Shown piece by piece: positions 43,897 through 52,155 of a stretch of DNA of 64,000 nucleotides (position 1 is its first letter; each line of letters starts with the position of its first letter). Source of the DNA: Salinicola halimionae (lineage in GTDB: Bacteria > Pseudomonadota > Gammaproteobacteria > Pseudomonadales > Halomonadaceae); contig NZ_PZJQ01000002.1 of the NCBI RefSeq assembly GCF_003206065.1, positions 712,135-776,134 on the forward strand, written 5' to 3'. Made by a program: the position numbers and the translations under genes. The notes beneath the pieces are model-generated. The model saw only the letters and a program-made list of their open reading frames with translations, searched no databases and had not been told where the DNA came from.

Positions 43897-45105
43897 ATGA
43901 GCGGTTTCGAATCCTTGAAAGGCATCAAAGTTCTGAGCTTGACGCAGTTTCTTCTCGGCCCTTCCGGCGTGCAGTTTCTTTCGGATCTCGGCGCGGAAGT
44001 CATCAAGGTCGAGCCGCCGCGGGGGGCCTACGAGCGTCACTGGAGCGGTGCCGATCTGTTTCTGGACGGCAGGAGCATGTTCTACATGCTGGCGAATCGG
44101 AACGCCAAGAGCGTATGTCTCGACCTCAAGAGCGAGGAGGGCAAGCAGCTGGCACTCGAACTGGCGAAAGAGGCCGATGTCGTGGTCCAGAATTTTCGGC
44201 CCGGTATCGCGGAGCGACTCGGGCTAGGCTTCGATGCCGTCCGCGAGATCAACCCTTCGGTCATCTACGTCTCGGCGTCGGGCTATGGTGAACGTGGCCC
44301 CTATCGGAATCTGCCCGGACAGGACCTGCTGCTGCAGGCCATGACCGGCCTCGCCGACATCACTGGAGCCGCCGACGGCCCGCCAACTCCCGTAGGAACC
44401 GCGGTCATCGATCAGCATGCCGCCGCGCTGCTAGCCTTGGGTGTCCTGGCCGCACTTTTCAAACGCGAGCGAACGGGGGAAGGCGAGCACGTGCAGATCA
44501 CCATGGCGCGCGCGGCTCTGGACCTGCAGCTCGAATCCATCTCCTACCAGCTCAACGGCTACGACGTCAGCCGGAGTCCCGATGGCCTGGGGAGTGGGTT
44601 CCACCAGGCGCCCTATGGAATCTATGCCACCGCCGAAGGCTATATTGCCATTTCGCTGTCGCCGATCGGCAAGGTGGCACAGGCGACTGCCTGTCCTGAA
44701 CTACACGACTTCCAGGAGAAGCAGGATGCCTGGAAGTACAAGAAGGAGATCGCAACGATCCTGGGGAGCGCGTTGAAACAGCGCCCGGCGGCAGAGTGGG
44801 AACGCATCCTGCGCGAACACGATGTCTGGGCGCAGCGGGTCAACTCCTACCAAGAAACTATCAACGATCCCGCCATCAACTCACTCAACCCCTTTGAGTC
44901 TTGCGAACACGGTACGGCAGGGACAGTCAGGTTCTTGAGATGCCCGATACAGTTTTCCGATGAAGATAGCCAAACGAAGTCTTTCCCCGCCCAACTCGGT
45001 GAGCATACGAAGGAGGTTCTCGAAGGACTCGGCTACAGAGATCAAGAAATAACAGAATTGGCCACAAGAGGGGTCGTTCATGTAGCAGCAACGCCCCCTT
45101 CGTGA
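43897..45105 (+). CDS. Class III (CaiB/BaiF) CoA-transferase
   Basis: A 402-residue family III CoA-transferase. KGIKVLSLTQFLLGPSGVQFL and LSDLGAEVIKVEPPRGAYER form the N-terminal CoA-binding part. LKSEEGKQLALELAKEADVVVQNFRPG is typical. The catalytic Asp is in LPGQDLLLQAMTG. VNSYQETINDPAIN near 310-325 is the conserved C-terminal region. It would activate a carboxylic acid by moving CoA from a donor such as succinyl-CoA. It lies between the acyl-CoA dehydrogenase and TRAP genes, with about 105 bp and 80 bp gaps. The substrate acid is unknown. Confidence 0.92.
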   Translation: MSGFESLKGIKVLSLTQFLLGPSGVQFLSDLGAEVIKVEPPRGAYERHWSGADLFLDGRSMFYMLANRNAKSVCLDLKSEEGKQLALELAKEADVVVQNFRPGIAERLGLGFDAVREINPSVIYVSASGYGERGPYRNLPGQDLLLQAMTGLADITGAADGPPTPVGTAVIDQHAAALLALGVLAALFKRERTGEGEHVQITMARAALDLQLESISYQLNGYDVSRSPDGLGSGFHQAPYGIYATAEGYIAISLSPIGKVAQATACPELHDFQEKQDAWKYKKEIATILGSALKQRPAAEWERILREHDVWAQRVNSYQETINDPAINSLNPFESCEHGTAGTVRFLRCPIQFSDEDSQTKSFPAQLGEHTKEVLEGLGYRDQEITELATRGVVHVAATPPS

Positions 45106-45184
45106 CTCTCCCATAATGCCTTACGAGCATAATTAAAAAATGTAGACAGAGCACCACCCAGTCTGCAAAAACGGAGAAGCAACC

Positions 45185-46237
45185 ATGAATAACGAGTCTC
45201 GTAGTTTTCCGATTGGAACCGTTAGTCGGCGAAATCTGTTGATAGGAGGGGCCGGACTGCTCGGGATGGCGGCGTTTGGTATACCGCTGGAATCCAGAGC
45301 TGCGCCGGATGCGAAAAAGCTTAAATTTGCCTACGAAGGGCCTAGGGGAACAGGTCAGGAAATCGGCGCAAACGTTTTTCAACAAGCGCTGGAAAAAGCC
45401 AGCAATGGAAAGATGACTATCACCCAGTATCCGGGTGCGCAGCTGGGTTCGGAACCCACTCTGCTAAGAAAGGTAACATCGGGAGATATCGATGTCATTA
45501 TATCGTCGACGGCCAATGCATCTCAGTTCGTTCCACAATCGGGAGTGTTCTCGCTGCATTATCTGGTCGAGAATTTCGGACAGGTCGAAAAAGCGGTGAC
45601 CGACGAAAAAATCAGGCAGCTATATATTGAAATGGCGCGTCAGAACACGCAGGGCGCGGAGCCATTGGCTCTGTTTACTCTGCCGCTACGAGACTTCTTC
45701 GCGCCCAAAACACAGGTACATGATGTCGGCGATTTAAAGGGCAAAAAATTCCGAGTGCAGGCAACCCAGACTGAAGATACGTTCTTTAGCGCTTACGGCG
45801 CGATCCCAGTTCATATGCCTTTCACAGAGGTCTATACCTCCTTACAGACCGGGGTCATCGATATGGCCGAAAATGCCATTAGCTACTATGGCAGCTTCAA
45901 GCTTTACGAAGTAGCACCGGTCGTTTCCCTCTCGCAGCATGAAGGTAATTTTCAGGTTCTGTGGATAAGCTCGCGAGCGCTGCAAGGCCTCACTAGCCAG
46001 GAACGAGAGTGGGTCCAGGAAGCCGCCGTCACGACAAGCCGGGAGCAGCCGCCACAGGCGGCGGACCTGGTGGAGAAGATGAAGAAGAAGTACGCCAAGA
46101 TGGGCATAGAGTTCTATGACAAGGTAGATAAGCAGAGCTTCATCGATATAGCCACGCCGTTGCAGGATAAAATCGCGCATGATCTCGGTCCCCACGCGGT
46201 CAAGATATTAGACCAGATCAGGACCATAACCACTTGA
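45185..46237 (+). CDS. TRAP transporter solute-binding protein, DctP family, Tat signal
   Basis: A 350-residue periplasmic binding protein. The N-terminus has a twin-arginine signal, SRRNLLIGGAGLLGMAAFG, ending before APDAKKLKFAY. The DctP fold is seen in GQEIGANVFQQALEKASNGKMTI, QLGSEPTLLRKVTSGDIDV and DLKGKKFRVQ; the carboxylate-binding Arg of the family is probably the one in KKFRVQATQTEDTFFSAYGA. It should bind an organic acid such as a uronate or other carboxylate. Base composition is AT-richer than in the upstream CoA genes. It starts the three-gene TRAP set. Confidence 0.92.
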   Translation: MNNESRSFPIGTVSRRNLLIGGAGLLGMAAFGIPLESRAAPDAKKLKFAYEGPRGTGQEIGANVFQQALEKASNGKMTITQYPGAQLGSEPTLLRKVTSGDIDVIISSTANASQFVPQSGVFSLHYLVENFGQVEKAVTDEKIRQLYIEMARQNTQGAEPLALFTLPLRDFFAPKTQVHDVGDLKGKKFRVQATQTEDTFFSAYGAIPVHMPFTEVYTSLQTGVIDMAENAISYYGSFKLYEVAPVVSLSQHEGNFQVLWISSRALQGLTSQEREWVQEAAVTTSREQPPQAADLVEKMKKKYAKMGIEFYDKVDKQSFIDIATPLQDKIAHDLGPHAVKILDQIRTITT

Positions 46238-46346
46238 CTATCTGCGTGCTCATTTAAGTTTATGCTGATCAATCGTATAGATAGTGCTGGTTTGGCCATA
46301 GGCGCCAGCACTACTTCATGGCATAGATATTAAGAGAGAATGCAGC

Positions 46347-46916
46347 ATGATACTAAACATGAAAATCGTGAGCGAAAGGGAAAGAGAGCTCAAGTGGAAA
46401 GCGCTTGATCCTCTAGAATTCATTTTGATCGTGACGTGCGGCCTGTTGCTGACCACCTTCACCTTTTCTGTTTTGATTAATGTTATTACACGGCTGACGA
46501 ATACCCCTGTCTTGTGGCTAAACGAACTGATTGTCGGTACTTTCGTCTGGGGTATTTTTTTAGGCGGAAGCGTAGCAGTAAGGCGGAACGAGCATTTTAC
46601 GCTGGCTAGTTTTGTCGAAAACTTGCCTACGTACTGGCAGCTTGGATTCGTCACGTTTATCCAGCTGGTCATGTTGGTGACGGCCGGCTGCTTTGCCATA
46701 TTTGGTTATATCAACTTCCTGCAGGGATTTCATAATTATCTTGAAACTACCGGAACGCCTATTGCCGTGATAACGGCGTCGGTCCCGATGTGTGGTGTGC
46801 TGACGGCGATATTCAGTTTTGAACGTCTGGTTCATGCCTGGAAAAACGTTCTTTTTGATCATCGAAAGCCCCTTCCCCCAAAAAGCGAAACAAACACTGA
46901 AAACAATTCCATATAA
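46347..46916 (+). CDS. TRAP transporter small permease, DctQ family
   Basis: A 189-residue membrane protein with four hydrophobic segments (about 25-47, 60-82, 100-122 and 140-160). LWLNELIVGTFVWGIFLGGSVAVRRNEHF is the conserved DctQ region between helices 1 and 2, here with the ExxR and RRxEH-type residues intact. It connects the binding protein to the large permease. It follows dctP by 109 bp and precedes dctM by 27 bp. Codon use is AT-rich. The family is sure; substrate follows that of the binding protein. Confidence 0.9.
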   Translation: MILNMKIVSERERELKWKALDPLEFILIVTCGLLLTTFTFSVLINVITRLTNTPVLWLNELIVGTFVWGIFLGGSVAVRRNEHFTLASFVENLPTYWQLGFVTFIQLVMLVTAGCFAIFGYINFLQGFHNYLETTGTPIAVITASVPMCGVLTAIFSFERLVHAWKNVLFDHRKPLPPKSETNTENNSI

Positions 46917-46943
46917 CTATTTCAGTGAATCAGGAGGCTCGAT

Positions 46944-48284
46944 ATGGAAAATGGATCGATCGTATTACTGATGACATTTGTTTTTTTGTTTTTGGGTTTT
47001 ATCGGCGTGCCGGTGCCATTTGCCATTCTGGCGGGTGTGTTACTGGGTACGATGTGCACTGATGTCTCGTTTGCTTCGATCATCGGTCAACTCTTTGAAG
47101 GCGTGAACTCCACTGCCTTGTTGGCAATTCCCTTCTTCATGCTGGCTGGCGAGCTATTGGCATCGACGAACGTGTCTCAGCGTATCGTCGATCTGGCGGA
47201 GTCTCTCGTGGGCCATATTAGAGGTGGACTGGCTCAGGTTGTCACCTTGTTCAGCATGCTGTTTGCAGGTATCTCGGGCTCATCCAATGCCGATGTCGCC
47301 GCCATCAGCCGCGTATTGTTACCTTCGATGAAAACGGCGGGTTACGACCCTGCTCGTTCAGCAGCATTAGTGGCGGCCGCATCGACAATTGCCAACATGA
47401 TACCCCCCAGCATCATGGCCATTGTCTATGGGGCGACCGGTGGCGTCTCCATCTCGGCGTTGTTCATTGGCGGTATTATTCCCGGGGTTCTCATTGGCAT
47501 CGGCTTGATGATTTACAATTATTTCTTTGGTTCTATCGGTACGACTCAGAAACATTTCACCTGGGCTCAGCGAGGCGTGGCGCTCAAGCGTAGCCTGCTA
47601 CCGATGATGATACCCATCCTTATTTTAGGTGGAATTCTCGGTGGTTTTTTTACGCCTACCGAAGCAGGTATGGCCGCGGTAATGTATACGATATTTGTCG
47701 TTATTCCTCTGGTTGTCAGAGGACATTTCAAGCTGTTGCCTGCTGACTTCATGCGTGCAGCGGTACTCTATTCATTGCCGCTGATGGCTGTTGCCAGCGC
47801 TTCGGCCTTTGCCTGGATGGTTGCCTATTTACAGGGTCCGCAGGTGATATCGGGATGGATAGAAAACGTTGCGGGTACCAACGCGATAATCATCATGCTG
47901 CTGTTGGTAGTGGCTCTGATTATCGTAGGCAATTTCATCGATGCCGTTCCTGCCATTGTGATATTCATGCCCATCATTGCCGGGTTGGTGCAGCTGGGCG
48001 ACATAAATCCGGTACAGATGGGCGTGATCGCCATTGTCACATTGGCTTTTGGCCTTATCACACCGCCTTACGGTTTATCGTTATTATTGGCGGCTAATTT
48101 CGCGGAGGTTCCATTCTCTCGAGCGCTTTGGCGCGCCATTCCCATATACGTCGTTTTTCTTGTCGTCATCTTGCTGATGGTCATATTTCCCGATATCACT
48201 CTGTTTTTACCGCGTCATTTTTTGCCTCAGTCCGTGGGATGTTTCCCCAACCCCAGGGGGGAAGGATTCATCTGCCCCTCGTGA
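46944..48284 (+). CDS. TRAP transporter large permease, DctM family
   Basis: A 446-residue secondary transporter with about twelve membrane helices. FIGVPVPFAILAGVLLG opens the protein, and FAGISGSSNADVAAISRVLLPSM and ANMIPPSIMAIVYGATGGVSI are the conserved substrate and Na+ site regions. A glycine-rich TPPYGLSLLLAANFAEVPF marks the C-terminal repeat. The last roughly 20 residues (from about HFLPQSV) extend past the usual DctM end. AGGAGG lies before the start. It imports the compound bound by DctP using the Na+ gradient, which suits a halophile. Confidence 0.93.
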   Translation: MENGSIVLLMTFVFLFLGFIGVPVPFAILAGVLLGTMCTDVSFASIIGQLFEGVNSTALLAIPFFMLAGELLASTNVSQRIVDLAESLVGHIRGGLAQVVTLFSMLFAGISGSSNADVAAISRVLLPSMKTAGYDPARSAALVAAASTIANMIPPSIMAIVYGATGGVSISALFIGGIIPGVLIGIGLMIYNYFFGSIGTTQKHFTWAQRGVALKRSLLPMMIPILILGGILGGFFTPTEAGMAAVMYTIFVVIPLVVRGHFKLLPADFMRAAVLYSLPLMAVASASAFAWMVAYLQGPQVISGWIENVAGTNAIIIMLLLVVALIIVGNFIDAVPAIVIFMPIIAGLVQLGDINPVQMGVIAIVTLAFGLITPPYGLSLLLAANFAEVPFSRALWRAIPIYVVFLVVILLMVIFPDITLFLPRHFLPQSVGCFPNPRGEGFICPS

Positions 48285-48337
48285 TGATGCGCAGTCGACC
48301 TCGGCATTGCCACTTAACGATCGATAGGAGCTTAAAC

Positions 48338-48784
48338 ATGAACGTGACCATCGGTGAGGAAGTGAAATTCAGCAAGACGGTGGGTGAATCCGATATCTAT
48401 ATGTTTGCGGGCATTACCGGCGATTTTTCGGGCAACCATGTCAACGAAGAGTTCATGCGCAAGTCCGCCTTCGGCAGTCGCATCGCACACGGCGCGCTGC
48501 TCGTGGGTTTCATGTCCACCACTTCGAGCCTGATGATCGAGTCATGCATGACGGAGGATTCGGATGCCACCCCCGTCTCGCTGGGCTATGACCGCGTTCG
48601 GTTTATCGCGCCGGTATTCATCGGCGATACCGTGACCGTGCGTTATCGCATCGCTCAGGTCGACGTGCAGAATCGGCGGACGGTGGCCGACATTACCGTG
48701 GTCAATCAGGCAGAGGAGACGGTCGCCGTCGCTCACCATATCCTCAAATGGGTGCCGAATCCCGCGCTGAAAGCCGGGGCGTAG
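48338..48784 (+). CDS. MaoC-family hydratase/dehydratase
   Basis: A 148-residue single-hotdog (R)-specific enoyl-CoA hydratase-like enzyme. The catalytic pair of the family is in ITGDFSGNHVNEEF (Asp29 and His34), followed by AFGSRIAHGALLVGF. The ATG at 48338 with AGGAG upstream is chosen; the frame runs back inside dctM without similarity. It would hydrate or dehydrate a CoA ester produced by the acyl-CoA dehydrogenase. Having both this and an unrelated enoyl-CoA hydratase next door suggests two hydration steps, or two stereochemical outcomes, in one pathway. Confidence 0.92.
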   Translation: MNVTIGEEVKFSKTVGESDIYMFAGITGDFSGNHVNEEFMRKSAFGSRIAHGALLVGFMSTTSSLMIESCMTEDSDATPVSLGYDRVRFIAPVFIGDTVTVRYRIAQVDVQNRRTVADITVVNQAEETVAVAHHILKWVPNPALKAGA

Positions 48785-48812
48785 CGAGATGATCCGAGGC
48801 AAGGAGCCGAGC

Positions 48813-49601
48813 ATGAACGATGAGCTGGTCCATTGCGCCGTAAGCGATGGGGTTGCCGTGTTGACCCTGACGAATCCGCCGATGAACGTCGTCTCCATGG
48901 CACTGACCCGGGAGCTGGCCCAATTACTGGGGCAACTGCGTACCGATCGCTCCGTGCGGGCATTGATCATCACCGGCGCCGGCGAGCGCGCGTTCTGCGC
49001 GGGATCCGACGTGAGGGAATTTCCTGCCCTGATCGAGGGAGGCAACTTCGTCGAGCGCAAGCTGGCATTCGAGAACGAAACCTTCTCTCTCATCGAGACG
49101 TTTCCGAAGCCGACGATTGCCGCGCTGAATGGTCTGGCGTTCGGTGGCGGTCTGGAAATGGCGGTCTGCTGCGATCTCATCGTGGCGGAGCAGCAGGCGA
49201 GCCTCGCTTTGCCGGAGATCCGGCTGGGCGCAATCCCGGGAAGTGGCGGGACGATCAGGGTGACCCGGCGTATCGGCGAGGGGCGTGCCAGGGAGATGAT
49301 GCTACTCGGTGAGCCGATTGACGCGACGACCGCCCACCACTGGGGACTGGTCAACCGCGTGGTTGCTTCCGGTCGGGCACTGCTGGAAGCGTCGATATTG
49401 GCCAAAAGCCTGGCCAAGGGCCCGAAGGAAGCCTTGGCTTCATGCAAACGCTCCATCGGCGATGCGTTCGATTTACCCAAGCAGCAGGCGCTGGCGCGCG
49501 TACTGGAACTCAGCGATCACATATTCAGGACGGACGATTGCCGCGAGGGCGTGCGTGCTTTCCTGGAAAAAGACGCTAATCCATCCTTTTCGGACAATTG
49601 A
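48813..49601 (+). CDS. Enoyl-CoA hydratase/isomerase family protein
   Basis: A 262-residue crotonase-fold enzyme. The oxyanion-hole strands are RAFCAGSDVREF and NGLAFGGGLEMAVCCDL. The two catalytic glutamates of enoyl-CoA hydratase are retained (in GGGLEMAV and ALPEIRLGAIPGSGG). The N-terminal CAGSD, rather than CAGAD, is a common variation. AAGGAG lies upstream of the chosen ATG at 48813. It lies 28 bp after the MaoC gene and is followed by the second GH88 gene 23 bp later, so all are likely in one transcript. The reaction could be hydration, or a lyase or hydrolase step on the same CoA ester. Confidence 0.92.
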   Translation: MNDELVHCAVSDGVAVLTLTNPPMNVVSMALTRELAQLLGQLRTDRSVRALIITGAGERAFCAGSDVREFPALIEGGNFVERKLAFENETFSLIETFPKPTIAALNGLAFGGGLEMAVCCDLIVAEQQASLALPEIRLGAIPGSGGTIRVTRRIGEGRAREMMLLGEPIDATTAHHWGLVNRVVASGRALLEASILAKSLAKGPKEALASCKRSIGDAFDLPKQQALARVLELSDHIFRTDDCREGVRAFLEKDANPSFSDN

Positions 49602-49624
49602 ATGATAGGAGACGGGACCGGACC

Positions 49625-50815
49625 ATGGACGCCTTGCAATCGTTGACCTCGACACGTCATGCCCGATATACCGAAGCCCTCGATCTGTTGGTTTCCAAGC
49701 TATCCGAGGACGAATCCATTATTGGAGTCGAGTTTCCTTATGTCACTGCGCCCGATGGCCGCTGGCTGACGATGCCCGCTTCCGTGTCCGCGGGCTATGA
49801 CGGACGGGCGTGGAGCCACGGCAACTGGTTCTGTGGCTTCTGGGTGGGGTTGCTGCTTGCCGCTTACCTGCACAGTCAGGAGGAGAAGTTCCTGGTGTGG
49901 GCGCGCGAGAGAATGCGGCTCGTGGAGGCGCGCTGCGAAGACGGCAACACGCACGACATTGGCTTCATCTTCCAGAGCAGCGCCATTCCTTTTGCGCATG
50001 TCACCGGCGATACGCGCTATGCGGAAATCGCGCTGCGGGCCGCGAGACGGCTACGGAGTCGCCTGATAACGACGCGCTCGGGCGCTTTCATTTCTTCCTG
50101 GGGGCCGTTGACTGATCTTCGCGGCCGCCGATCGTCAGCCATCGATACGATGGCCAATCTACCGCTGCTCTACTGGGCGGCAGATTACGCTGATGACGGC
50201 AGTTTCCGGTTAGCGGGTGAAGCGCATGCGGCAATGACCTGGCGGGGCATGGTACGCGAGGACCTCTCGACCTATCACGCGGTCGAATATGACCTTGCCT
50301 CCGGAGATCGCGTTCGAGGCTTTACCTTCCAGGGCTATGCAGACGATTCCTGCTGGCCACGGGGGCAAGCCTGGGCCATCTACGGGTTCACCGCGACATC
50401 GCGCGCCACGGGCAGAGAGAACTATCTCGACCTCGCGGCTCATCTCGGCGACTACTATCTTCACCGCACGGGGGAGAGGTGTGTTCCGCCTTGGGATTTC
50501 GATGATCCCGATGTGCCACATAGGCTGCATGACTCGTCCGCGGCGGCCATTGCCGCTGCCGGCTTTCTGGACATCGCTCGGCTCCATCCTGACAAGATGG
50601 CCGCGAGCACTTGGCGCGAAGCCGCGCTGCGCACGCTGGACGTGCTCTGCGATGATTACCTTGCCCGGGAAGGCTGGCATCGTGGCCTGCTCAGGCACGG
50701 TGTCTATTCCAAGCCGCATAACATTGGCCCCGACAGTGCCGTCATGTTCGGGGACTATTACTTCATCGAAGCTTTGCTCAAAGTCATGATGCCCGGGAGC
50801 TTCCTGCCGTTCTAG
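49625..50815 (+). CDS. GH88 unsaturated glucuronyl hydrolase-like protein (second)
   Basis: A 396-residue cytoplasmic GH88-family protein. Asp111 in THDIGF and Asp174 in IDTMANLPLLYW match the two active-site aspartates of the family, and GYADDSCWPRGQAWAIYGF is the conserved barrel segment. It is only distantly similar to the first GH88 gene at 40206-41330; for instance it has an N-terminal insertion (about 30-60) and PPWDFDDPDVPHRLHDSSAAAIAAAG. It closes the gene set and is likely co-transcribed with the enoyl-CoA hydratase gene. Two distinct GH88 genes imply two different linkages or sequential cleavage. The exact substrate is unknown. Confidence 0.88.
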   Translation: MDALQSLTSTRHARYTEALDLLVSKLSEDESIIGVEFPYVTAPDGRWLTMPASVSAGYDGRAWSHGNWFCGFWVGLLLAAYLHSQEEKFLVWARERMRLVEARCEDGNTHDIGFIFQSSAIPFAHVTGDTRYAEIALRAARRLRSRLITTRSGAFISSWGPLTDLRGRRSSAIDTMANLPLLYWAADYADDGSFRLAGEAHAAMTWRGMVREDLSTYHAVEYDLASGDRVRGFTFQGYADDSCWPRGQAWAIYGFTATSRATGRENYLDLAAHLGDYYLHRTGERCVPPWDFDDPDVPHRLHDSSAAAIAAAGFLDIARLHPDKMAASTWREAALRTLDVLCDDYLAREGWHRGLLRHGVYSKPHNIGPDSAVMFGDYYFIEALLKVMMPGSFLPF

Positions 50816-51074
50816 ATTGCGCATACGCATGGCAATGCAGGGGTATTCCTCGCTTCGAGTCGAATCGAGCGCTGCGGCGCGCTTGAGTCGACGCCTTGGT
50901 GACAGCACTCCATGGGCTCCTTTCCCTACTGCCAGGGCAGGCGATGAGTAAGCCACCGCTGCCGGCTTTCATCGCGTTCATTCATTGACTCGAACCGAGT
51001 GCTCCGGGTGGGCGCACGGCGGGTCCCGCAATGACGTATCCTGACCGCCTTCGTCGTTTTCCCGAGGGTCTCTC

Positions 51075-52007
51075 ATGCGCATGTCGCCGCTGCCGCCGCT
51101 CAACGCCCTGATCGCTTTCGAGGCGGCCGTTCGGCACATGAGTTTTACCCGCGCCGCCGTCGAGCTGAACCTTTCCCAGAGCGCGGTGAGCCGGCAGATC
51201 GTTCACCTGGAGCAGTTCCTGGGACGCAAGCTTTTCATCCGCGAGCAGCGCCAACTGGCGCTGACGCGCGCGGGGGAAACCTACGCGTTGCAGGTTCGAT
51301 CGATCCTGGACGACTGCGTGAATGCTACCGCCGAGGTGATGAAAAGCACCGCCGAGAGCGAGCTGACGGTTGCCTGCACCGCCGGCGTGGCGCAGTTCTG
51401 GATGGCGCCACGACTGGGTCAATTTCGGCGCCAATACCCCAGCATCAAACTGCGTCTGATCGTGCGCGATGGGGTGACGTCTCTGTCTTCCTTCGAGTTC
51501 GATATCGGGCTGTATTACCTGAAGCAGGCGTCTCTGCCGGGATTCGAGACCACTTACCTGATTCCGGAGAAAGTCTTTCCGGTCTGTGCGCCCGGTTATC
51601 TCGACGCCTGTCGTGAGCGTCATGGGGTTGGCCCGGACTCGGGGTTGACGCCGGAGCAGTTGAGCGAGGAGACGCTGCTGGTGCTCGAGGATGCCCAGAG
51701 TCTTTGGATTTCCTGGCGTGACTGGTTTCGCTACCACCATTTGCCGACGGTGAGCCTGAACAACGCCATCGCCATCAATCACTACCCGCCACTGGTCGAA
51801 ATGGCGGTACTTGGCGAAGGCATCGTGCTGGGTTGGCAACACGTCATCGACAGTCAGATCGACAGGGGCCGACTGGTCCGCGCGACCTCGCACTGGGCGA
51901 GTCACGGGGGCGGTTATTTTCTGATCACGCCGGACGAACGTCGGGAAAACGTCGCCACGCGCTGTTTCAAGCGCTGGCTGCTGGAGATGGCGCCGCAGGG
52001 AGATTGA
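51075..52007 (+). CDS. LysR-family regulator, GcvA-like
   Basis: A 310-residue LysR regulator of the GcvA group. The N-terminal region is PPLNALIAFEAAVRHMSFTRAAVELNLSQSAVSRQI, cut at about residues 7-42, and is characteristic. The effector domain runs about 95-300. It is transcribed in the same direction as, and about 150 bp upstream of, the amidohydrolase and symporter genes that it may regulate. The 260 bp between the GH88 gene and this one hold no gene and no clear operator. Confidence 0.9.
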   Translation: MRMSPLPPLNALIAFEAAVRHMSFTRAAVELNLSQSAVSRQIVHLEQFLGRKLFIREQRQLALTRAGETYALQVRSILDDCVNATAEVMKSTAESELTVACTAGVAQFWMAPRLGQFRRQYPSIKLRLIVRDGVTSLSSFEFDIGLYYLKQASLPGFETTYLIPEKVFPVCAPGYLDACRERHGVGPDSGLTPEQLSEETLLVLEDAQSLWISWRDWFRYHHLPTVSLNNAIAINHYPPLVEMAVLGEGIVLGWQHVIDSQIDRGRLVRATSHWASHGGGYFLITPDERRENVATRCFKRWLLEMAPQGD

Positions 52008-52155
52008 TCGTCCGACGCAGGATCGATGCGCTGGCCGCATGCTGCCATGCATTTTTAACGCTTTTCAGGGGCTCGAGGCGCTGGGTAGGCTCAAGTCGTA
52101 TTTGGATGATTGTCTCGACAACGCCTCACAACAACGTCTCCCGAGAGCCCAATCC

